A model generated the notes under the pieces. The model ran no database searches. It was not told the DNA's origin and was given only the letters and a program-made list of their open reading frames with translations. 64,000 bases of DNA, taken from NCBI GenBank assembly GCA_029931535.1, contig JAQPZY010000641.1, positions 124,001-188,000 on the forward strand. Reading direction: 5' to 3'. The stretch's first letter is position 1; every line of letters starts with the position of its first letter. This DNA is from Margaritifera margaritifera. Lineage: Eukaryota > Mollusca > Bivalvia > Unionida > Margaritiferidae. The position numbers and the translations under genes are program-made. Shown here in pieces: positions 56,869 to 64,000 of this stretch.

Positions 56869-57332
56869 GTTGTAATCAAAATCAAAATCATCATCATTAA
56901 TATACTCGTGTCAATAACTGACACACTCAAGACACGGAAGGAGAGACATCGATGGGATCTTCCTTATTTTTGTCTTTTTGACTGATGATTCTGCATGATT
57001 CAAATGTATGTCATGTTTTGTAATATAATATAATATAATATAATATAATATAATATAATATAATATAATATAATATAATATAATATAATATAATATAATA
57101 TAATATAATATAATATAATATAATATAATATAATATAATATAATATAATACAATGTAATATAAAATAATATAATAATTCTTTATATTGTTGTCTTGTCTG
57201 ATTTAAAATGCAGACTGTAGGCATTACCAAATCTACTGGAGACCTGCAGGTAAGGTCCTTTTCCAATTTCACAGTTTTGCAGATGTTGTATGCTGCACGA
57301 CTGGTTGGAGTACATAATGCATGGATTTTTTC
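54081..57332 (-). CDS. Integrin beta-subunit gene A, 3' end (three exons)
   Basis: Minus-strand exons 57,152-57,332 (beta-tail, likely), 56,413-56,579 (transmembrane) and 54,081-54,146 (last) join in phase. They encode the membrane-proximal stalk, single transmembrane helix and short cytoplasmic tail of an integrin beta chain. The transmembrane exon is unmistakable: a hydrophobic helix running into IWKLLTSWYDRIEYQRFEQE. The tail keeps the first talin-binding NPLY but ends in NPLR where most beta chains have a second NPxY. Upstream exons (EGF, beta-I, PSI) lie beyond the window or are not visible up to 64,000. Gene B lies downstream on the same strand. Confidence 0.92.
54155..54375. repeat. 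~60-bp tandem repeat, four copies
   Basis: Units 'GATACTGCTAGTTGGAGACACA...TTATTACATTGTGTAAAAGCAAAAA' repeat immediately upstream (gene sense) of the last exon of gene A. Confidence 0.85.
54640..55320. repeat. Degenerate array with TGACCTTTGACC-like sites
   Basis: TTCAGTCACAGTGACTTTGACC-like phrases (in parts) occur near 54,709, 54,833, 54,956, 55,103 and 55,284 (steps 123-181). They contain direct repeats of the TGACCT half-site (for example TGACCTTGACCTTTGATC at 55,107). Located in the last intron of gene A. Confidence 0.75.
55321..55790. other. Last intron of gene A, no feature
   Basis: AT-rich; nothing recognised. Confidence 0.45.
55791..56061 (+). mobile_element. tRNA-derived SINE with target duplication
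   Basis: Body 55,802-56,050 (249 bp). The head resembles tRNA-Leu (type II): A box TGGCCGAGTGG at 55,813-55,823, B box GGTTCGAGTCT at 55,875-55,885, with a long variable region between. The tRNA-unrelated part includes 'GGTGGTTCTTCCCGGGGTTT' and 'AACTGGCCGCCATGTATAAC', and it ends ATGGCGATAAACCCACAGCA(ACA)n. CAAACAAAAGG flanks both sides (55,791-55,801; 56,051-56,061). Internal pol III promoter boxes look intact. Sits in the last intron of gene A, in reverse orientation to that gene. Confidence 0.95.
56413..56579 (-). CDS. Integrin beta A exon: transmembrane and proximal tail
   Basis: 167 bp; acceptor TCTATTTTACAG, donor AATT|GTGAGTAA. Starts with two bases of a split codon (phase 1), ends phase 0. 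Encodes CVLPPNTQLI, then hydrophobic VLPIVAGIIGVGLMLLIIW, then KLLTSWYDRIEYQRFEQE and VDNPKWGI. The K-L-L-x-x-x-x-D-R-x-E-Y-x-x-F motif is the alpha-beta clasp and talin-proximal helix of integrin beta chains. The conserved Asp of the clasp salt bridge is present. Confidence 0.96.
56800..56866. repeat. (TTA)n microsatellite
   Basis: About 22 TTA units in an intron of gene A. Confidence 0.95.
57021..57150. repeat. (TAATA)n microsatellite abutting a splice donor
   Basis: About 26 pentamer units. On the minus strand it begins immediately at the donor of the 57,152-57,332 exon; the putative GT is the edge of the repeat. Confidence 0.95.
57152..57332 (-). CDS. Likely integrin beta A exon: beta-tail domain
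   Basis: 181 bp, open in one frame, acceptor TTAATTTTTTCAG, donor CATT|GTATTA. Phase 0 to 1, exactly what the transmembrane exon needs. Encodes EKIHALCTPTSRAAYNICK, VKLEKDLTCRSPVDLVMP, TVCILNQTRQQYKELLYY and FILH. Cysteine spacing and the final 'Y-K-E-L-L-Y-Y-x-I' before the cysteine of the next exon fit the membrane-proximal beta-tail fold. The similarity is loose and the donor is weak, so the exon is likely rather than certain. Confidence 0.55.
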
Positions 57333-59189
57333 CTGAAAAAATTAAACAATTTAAGCATATGCAGAAAAGGCCAAAGTGATCCAAATGTCTGTGGTGTCTT
57401 GAAACACTTCAACCAGTTGCTGCAATTGGCTTATTCATAAAACCACTGAAAACATTTGAAGTAACCCGCCTGTGTGTGTGACATACGATGGTTAGGTTCA
57501 CGTATGCACATTGATTTCATAGTCATTGATCTATTGAGAAAGCAAGACCACTAATTGACTGGGGGGGGGAAGGGATACGATAACACTAAAAATCACAAAT
57601 TAGAAATCGTTCGGACAGCAAGATGGGGATGTGTTCTGGATATACAACACTAAAGGTGGACTTGGGGCATTTTGAAACTCATTAAAAATGACCTTACTCG
57701 TGATACTGAGTTACAAGTCAAACAATATGGCTGCAATGCTTTTCGCAGGTAAATACAGGTTGTATGTTTACTTTAGGTTTTGGGTTCTCAGCAGACTTTC
57801 AGGTTTTGACCCCTGCGAGACAATTTCACGAGTGACAAATACATTCCTGGAGGCCGCAGCCAATATCATTTTTTTTGACAGAGCATACAACAGTTAGCAT
57901 TATTTTGTCCACTAGTGTATGCTCCAAGGTTCTAATGTAGTATTTTAGTAGTTGCAAACACAAATTATACGTCTGAATTACATGTTAATCTTTCTCTCTA
58001 CTAGCACAAAATATACTGCACTGAGGAACTGGTTCTGTGCAGATAATCGTTTGAAACCTTACTAAAACAAATGCAACAATTGCGGTTTTAACTTAAGTAA
58101 AAGTGTACGTGCGTCTTAGTATCATCCTATATGAATTTAGTATGCTACTATATTTGTACTTTTATAGTATTATTAACAAAACCCCCCTTGGTCTAAACGT
58201 ATAGCATTGGATTTTAACATGAAATGTCAACGGTTCTGTTATTGTACAGATGACTTTTTTTCCTGCGCCTAATTGAAAATCGTTATGCTGTCTATAGAAG
58301 GTCACTGCATAATCAAATCAGATCAAATACACTCAGCGATAGCAATTAAATATATGAAGGATTTAAAATGTGGGCATAAAATTACAAATCAAGCAATGTA
58401 GGAAATTAGAATGTACCCAGGAAGTAGAGTGCTTCATATGGGGCTCATGGACGAGAACCACATGACACAGTGATAAAATTAATAAATATACAATTGAGTA
58501 AAAATCACCATGTGAGTGTATGAAGCAATCAAGGAAGTCAGAACACGACATGCAAAAAAAAATGGTGAACAATATTAAATGCATGCATAAATTACGGAGC
58601 ATAAAGTCCAATTGCAGAGTCTAAAAAGAGTTCTCCTGACAGAAAGTTACCTTCACCATGGGGGTGGTAAGTGGTACAGTTCCGATATAACTATCCTTTT
58701 GAATCTACATCAAATGAGGTGAGTATGTTGTACAAATTTATGATTAAGGTCAAAGATTAAATGTTAACAATTACAAATATGTTAATGATTACATGGAACA
58801 TTTCAACTGTCAAACATTTGACAAGTATACGGCTATTACGTAAAGAAAGGTATATTGATGTTATATAATATTTTTGAGGAGATTGTCGGTATTAAAAATT
58901 ACACACTTGAGCCCATTTACTATTACAGAGTACAAAGTTTAAAGATATAATGACTGTAACTTAAACTTGTAACAGACTATGACATGTTCCTGATGATTGA
59001 TAGTGGAATAAGACGTGGAAATAAGATTATTCCACAAATATACACTGAGGAAAGATGGTAAGAAAATTAACAATAAAATGATGGTGCATAATAAAGATCA
59101 AGATAATTCATTATATACCTAATTTTATATCTCTTTTCCGAACTGAGATGGGCAGCAGATTAACCCATTAGAAGGGCAGAAATGTGTTT
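57333..59189. other. Intron or upstream DNA of gene A
   Basis: No further integrin exon was recognised on the minus strand. The frame 57,688-57,897 (plus) and 58,363-58,611 (minus) show no domain. Confidence 0.4.
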
Positions 59190-59830
59190 AAAATACCAAA
59201 CGACTATGATACTGGTTGCATTTTGGAATTGGATTTGGAGATTACATTATACTTACATGATTATTTTAAGAACTACCTGTTAGCTCCAGACACATAACTG
59301 TGGATGAAAAATATTCATCTCCCTTTCAAGAGAAGCTGATTGATGATTGCATGGGGACAAAACCAACACTACCAAAATTATAACTTGTTGAAAAACAAAA
59401 TGAAATTCTATTCACTACTGAAACTTTTAGCTTTTTCTAATATTGATTTCAAACTGAAAAAGATGCACAGCGTTGTTGTATTTGATCAACAGTCATTGGT
59501 TAAATCCTACAATAAACTGAATATACATTTGAAACGAAAAGCAACACATGATTTCGAAGAAGACTTCTTCAAATTAGTCAATAACAATACCCTTGGTAAA
59601 TATAAGAAACTCTCAGGAAAAGAACATACTTTCAGTAAATATATATGTACAGATTAAAATACATTTTTAAAATGTCAGACAGGAGAACAATTATTAATGA
59701 TGACTTAGCGATAGTCAGTCTGAAAAACAAGAAAACTGAATTAAACAAACCAATTTGTGATGAGTTGCAGTTTTAGAATTATTCATATTGCTCTTGCATC
59801 AATTCTACTACAACAAGTTAAACGCAGAGT
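59190..59830 (+). pseudogene. Fragment of protein-primed family-B DNA polymerase
   Basis: Plus-strand remnant of a Polinton-type/virus-like DNA polymerase B. GCILELDLEITLYLHDYF (59,215 on) and LLAPDT lie in one frame. The open frame 59,340-59,657 contains LKKMHSVVVFDQQSLVKSY, ATHDFEEDFFKLVNNNTLGK and 'KK'; 'D-F-E-x-D-F-F-K-L-x-N-N-x-x-x-G-K' is the diagnostic polymerase block. A later phrase LKNKKTELNKPI occurs near 59,720-59,755. Stops and frameshifts separate the parts, and the catalytic D-T-D block is not seen. It could belong to the same family as the two capsid relics, but nothing physically links them. Confidence 0.8.
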
Positions 59831-59889
59831 GTAATAAACAAATTACAAAGCTCATCTCCCCAGTAACCACTGTAAACAGTACGTGATAT

Positions 59890-61860
59890 TCGCCCCTTTT
59901 CTAATTAAAGAGGTTTATTTGTTATATTTTATCATTATATTACATCTTTTAATTATTTCAAAATTTAAACTTTTAGCTATTAATTGGTGCTATATAGCCA
60001 GTATGTTATGCTCGTTTACTGTGCAACCACCTACCTACCTACCCACACAACTACTTACTGTGACAGGACTTAAATGATATAAACAGTAAAAGAAAAGTAG
60101 AGGTATCATCTTAAGTTGATAAAAACAGATTAATACAATCTTTGTATTATTGTTTTCCTTAAATCAGTGTTCTTAAAATATACAAATTGACAAGCTCTTA
60201 TCATTGTCCACCTCATTTCATATGCTTCGAGTAACACTCGAGCGATAGCTTGCATTACATAGCTGATTCATTAATAATTACTTTCATTAACCTCTACAGG
60301 TGATGCCTCACATGAAAAGCATACAGCATGCAGCATTCACATAATTCCTATACTAGTTCACATGTATATTAAAGTTAACATGCTTGGGATAACATATCAC
60401 AATATACAATGTACAGATATTAATATGGAAAGTGTGCCATTCAATATACACATGTATTCCTATTTCCAACTGCATTGATCAGAAAGGGACTAGAATGTAT
60501 ACAGTTCTAGCATGGATGAATCAATGTGATCATAAACACAAAAAACCTAACTCATGTTAGTAAAGCATACAATATAGGTCACAGTGACCGTCATTTGTTG
60601 TTTACGGTGTATTTGTAACACAGATGCATCCAATTATCAAGTGTCATTATGTGAAATAAACAGCACCCAAATAATTTAACTTTTAACACAAATTTTAATA
60701 AAGTCACTGAATCATGAAATATAGGTCCTACATATCACTTAAGGCAAAAAGTATGTCGTATATTATATATATAGCAGGCCAAAAACTAATGTGGTCATGA
60801 ACTAAATGCAAAAATGTAATCAAAGCCAGTAAAAGACAAAATATAAGTCACAATGGGCCTCTTTTGTTATAAGGGTGTGAAAGTAACAGCGATTATCATC
60901 GATTTCTCGATTCTAGCATGAACAGTGCCTGATAAATGAACATCAAACATAAAATGTAAGCCAAGTCAGTGATGCATAACATTTGGTCCATATTGACCTA
61001 CTACTGAAATGAGGGAGTCATACTCATCAAGATGTATAGCCAAGTTGTATGATCCTATATACGATAGTACATAGCATTCCAAAAAGCTATGTAGTCATTT
61101 CCTAAATGCAAAATCTTAACCTAAGATAGTAAAATGAGAAATATAGGTCACAGTGACCAATTTTATTGTGGGTATGCTACTAAAAAGTTTATAAACAATC
61201 ACCTAGTTGAATGATTAAACCATGAGCAGTAAAAATCCCAAATTGAACCAAAGTCAGTGAAGCGTGAATATGGGTCATACTGAACAACTTTTAAGATGAG
61301 GGTGTAGTACTTATAAATATGCATCCTTTTGCAAAGATTCATTATTACAAGTATAGCACTATTATAGAGTAAATAAAACACTAATATGGTCATGAGCTAA
61401 ATGCAAAACTTAATCCAGTTATATTGTAAATGTTGGTTACAATGACCTTCTTTTGTTGCAAGGGTGTTCTTCTAATAAGGATGCGAACAATCTCTGAATT
61501 GTATGATTTTCGCATACTTGAGATTGAACCCAAGACAGTGAAGTGTGAACTAATGGCCACAGTGACCTTCTTTTGTTCTTTTGGGAAGAGGATGTAATAC
61601 TCATCAGGCTGCATCCGCTCACTAAATTTCATGAATCTAGGTATAACAGTATGTATAAAGCATAATAAAAACCTATTTAGTTATGAGCTTAATGCAGACA
61701 CGTAACATAACCCAACAAAATGTGAAATCTAGGTCACCATGACATTTTTTCTGGTAAAGGTGTGATACTAACAGAAATGCACATATTCACCTAGTCCGGC
61801 GATTCTAGCATAAACAGAGGTTGAGAAAAAACTTTAAACACAAACTGCAGCTAAAGTCAG
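59890..61860. repeat. Duplicated ~2-kb segment, copy 2, with receptor-palindrome array
   Basis: Direct, diverged copy of 50,560-52,680. The array from about 60,520 has units with AGGTCACAGTGACC at 60,576-60,589 and 61,145-61,158, and variants near 60,847, 61,275, 61,437, 61,556 and 61,731. Copies share 'GATTCTAGCATGAACAGT' and 'AAGTCAGTGAA' phrases. Confidence 0.85.
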
Positions 61861-61976
61861 TGAATGCCTATGAGAATAGCTATAACATCATCACGACGGG
61901 AACGCGACACGGTGGACAGTGGAAAGGAACTATTCCAGCAGTGTGTTCACACACTGTCTACAAAAGCGGGAATGGC

Positions 61977-62062
61977 CACAAAGCACCAAAGCGATGGTCT
62001 CTGGTGCATTAATCAGACAAGGCACCAAAGCGATGGGATCTCGTGCATTTATCAGACAAACG
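61977..62062. repeat. ~40-bp tandem duplication inside the MULE RING-like segment
   Basis: GCACCAAAGCGATGG-TCTC-GTGCATTAATCAGACAA occurs twice in a row with small differences, duplicating the CLINA...IALV peptide. Confidence 0.8.
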
Positions 62063-62735
62063 TCACTCTGATGAACGTTGATGACTTCAGCCTTCTGTGG
62101 CTCTGTGGTTTCTTCAGTTGATTCGTCGTCGTGGACACTCTCAACCTCATTGTCGTCGACACTGAAGAGGTCGGTGTCGAAGTCGTCCTTGTTCAGTAAG
62201 GCAACAGTGACATCATCCGCGCAGTGGCTAACGGCGCATAGAACTTTATTCTGGTGCTTTTTTTTCGTTTGCAATCGCTTCATGAACCGCAAAATGCGCT
62301 GGTCATTCACGATGTCGACGAATCAGTAATTGTCTTGAAGTCGATTAACGTCAACCATGTTGTCGATTGTTACATTTTGCAGGTGCGTGATGCCAACGTG
62401 TATGCTAGGATGCGATCTCTTGATGCTACTCGGACCGACTGATGACTTCTCTATCCATTTCTTCTTGTATCTAAGCTGCTTACGAATAAACTCGTTGTAG
62501 GCCTCTGGAATGATTGAACCTAACTGGTCCAAGTCGGCCATGGCCTCGACAATGTCATTATGTGGTAGCAACAGCAGTGAAAGCGACGCCTGGATGCATT
62601 TGCGGACGATGTCTTTGTCACGGTAGCTGCTTGAGAATCCCAGTGAATGACAATTCTTTATCAGAGCTTGGGAAAAAGAAACAAACAATCTTTGATTTCT
62701 ACAGATTCACCCCAGATTCTTTTCATGGCTTTTAC

Positions 62736-62806
62736 TGACGCTTCCTCGTAATCAGTCATTACAGTATATGACGCTTCCTCGTAGTCAGCCATTGCGGTAT
62801 AAGGAG
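62736..62806. repeat. ~33-bp tandem duplication inside the MULE catalytic region
   Basis: TGACGCTTCCTCGTAATCAG and TGACGCTTCCTCGTAGTCAG start two adjacent copies; on the minus strand each encodes a DYEEAS peptide. Confidence 0.8.
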
Positions 62807-63659
62807 AAAAATCTGGAGTAATCTCCTACACCTTTTTGAACACTACCTCATAAAGAGCCGTCGTTTTCCGAATCTTTAATATGTAGCACACTGGAAAAGT
62901 GTAACTATAAAATATCACAAACATAGAGAATAGTTGATAAAATAGACGAGACACGCTTTGGAATGTCGCATCCATACAAATATCCTTAACTTCCTTCAGC
63001 AAAGCCAACTGAGCAATCAGTTACAAACCAAAAACGCGGGGCCGTGGTCAACAATACAGACAACTCCCCTGTAGAATGCCACTCCATTTCACTCAGCGTA
63101 CCTTGAGCCAGCAATGTAAACATCCACTTCGTGGACTTTGTTGGTAGTGCCGGCTGCTGCACACGACGATTCTTGTTCATTGAGCAACAGTGGTTGAACA
63201 TGCTTTCTGACATTCTGCGATAACTCTCCACTAACTGCCTTCGTGTGATATTCTCGCGCATATCCAGATGTTGAATATGCGGATGTAGCATTGTGAAGTG
63301 GTTTTCTTTTACTGACCCAGTAGAGGTACAACTGGCTGACTGGCACTTCACATATTTCAACCCTAGGCGTATGCAATAGCGCTTGAACAAGTGTCCATCG
63401 CATACGTATAACAATTCGCCATTTCAATGAACTAGTTCCAAAATTTGGCTCTATCTTCATGCGGTTATGTTTAAAGCCCTACTGACATGTCTTATTTCTG
63501 CGGTAAAGAACATTGATGGACACATCACCTTGCTGTAATATTTTTTATTGAAGTTTACTGTCTGCTTCCATTATCGAAGTGTACTGGCTTCCCTTGATGC
63601 ACCTAGAGTTGCTGTCAACATAAACATGCATTTGTTTATGTCCACATCAATCTGAGTCT

Positions 63660-63830
63660 GTACTAGCGGTTTCCTGACTTGTTATGTGTACTCGGGATTT
63701 CCGTACTCGGGATTTATTGCCTTGCGAGAAGTTGAGATTCGTACTCGGGGTTTCGTACTCAATTATTCCTGCTCTGCATTTTCGTTAAACTCGGGTTTTC
63801 CGTACTCGCGGTTTCAGCGTACCCATATAC
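63660..63830. repeat. Minisatellite with GTACTCGGG core
   Basis: Five to six irregularly spaced copies of GTACTCGGGATTT-like sequence. Confidence 0.8.
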
Positions 63831-64000
63831 ATATATTGTTACACTCTGTGACAAAAGATACGAGTCTTTAGGGGTAAATTTCTGAATTAAATATAGTAAC
63901 AAGAGTGCATAGGTAGAAGTGTTAAATCTGATCACAATCATAATCATGTTTGAAGACAATAGAGAAATCAGGGATAGGTGAGTATTGATTGCAAACAAAA
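63831..64000. other. Right edge of window
   Basis: Nothing recognised. Confidence 0.4.

Larger units (their letters stand above)
61933..63460 (-). pseudogene. MULE transposase with RING-like C-terminus, broken
   Basis: Minus-strand Mutator-like element transposase in several frames. N-terminus 63,414-62,986: YVCDGHLFKRYCIRLGLKY and CQSASCTSTGSVKENHF with HPHIQH, a FLYWCH/WRKY-GCM-like zinc finger. Then 63,008-62,826 has VKDICMDATFQSVSRLFYQL (first catalytic Asp) and FPVCYILKIRKTTALYE. A second DYEEAS segment (62,740-62,805) is duplicated in tandem. 62,688-62,323 has helical sequence (VRKCIQASLSLLLLPHNDI). The C-terminus 62,310-61,933 is acidic and ends in ALVLCGHSRFCRQC, a RING-type half-finger preceded by a duplicated CLINA...ALV segment. 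Frameshifts break it. No terminal repeats identified. Confidence 0.8.

Noticed and set aside
57730..57870. Integrin EGF-like exon on the minus strand
   Set aside because: C-G-L-Q-E-C-I-C-H looks EGF-like but is followed by a stop, and no suitable splice sites were found.
1..59830. All Polinton-type relics as one dispersed element
   Set aside because: The two capsid sets differ too much in sequence and both cover the same genes, so at least two insertions are needed.

Overview
The window is eukaryotic nuclear DNA, AT-rich and intron-rich. Split exons have GT-AG borders, and there are many microsatellites, retroelements and degenerate satellites. The only recognisable host genes are two integrin beta-subunit genes, both on the minus strand. 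The repeat mix (a tRNA-derived SINE with a CAA-rich tail, a Ty3-type LTR element, Polinton/Maverick fossils, a MULE, and intronic arrays containing GGTCACAGTGACC) suggests a lophotrochozoan animal, most likely a mollusc. That placement is inference, not proof.

Layout. 1-5,260: a decayed Polinton/Maverick-type (adintovirus-like) element with integrase, phospholipase A2-like, packaging ATPase and capsid gene remnants. 7,716-26,116: integrin gene B. Eight exons, whose reading phases fit one another exactly, encode PSI, hybrid and most of the beta-I (VWA) domain. Its introns hold ~145-bp satellite arrays, a 5.7-kb LTR retrotransposon (15,678-21,353) with nearly identical LTRs and damaged coding, and microsatellites. 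No exon beyond the beta-I domain is visible. 26,200-30,840: a 4.6-kb fold-back (inverted-repeat) block just upstream of gene B's PSI exon.

32,975-45,275: a very large imperfect inverted duplication. Its arms each carry the 3' half of the same non-LTR retrotransposon plus flanking DNA. The 5' half of that LINE (endonuclease and reverse transcriptase) lies in the centre. A SINE interrupts the right arm and the left arm keeps the matching empty site. 46,456-48,210: a second set of Polinton-like capsid genes, broken. 48,300-49,500: three short tandem-repeat families. 50,560-52,680 and 59,890-61,860: two diverged copies of a ~2-kb segment, each with an array of ~150-bp units carrying a consensus nuclear-receptor palindrome. 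54,081-57,332: 3' end of integrin gene A (beta-tail, transmembrane and cytoplasmic exons), with a second SINE in its last intron. 59,190-59,830: fragment of a protein-primed family-B DNA polymerase. 61,930-63,460: broken MULE transposase with a C-terminal RING-like segment.

Host function is confined to the integrins, cell-surface adhesion receptors. Gene A lies upstream of gene B in the direction of transcription, so this is a tandem pair. Each differs from typical family members: gene B lacks the ADMIDAS aspartates, and gene A lacks the second NPxY tail motif. Everything else is mobile DNA or simple repeats. All exon models are read from the sequence by eye and were not tested against transcripts or databases.
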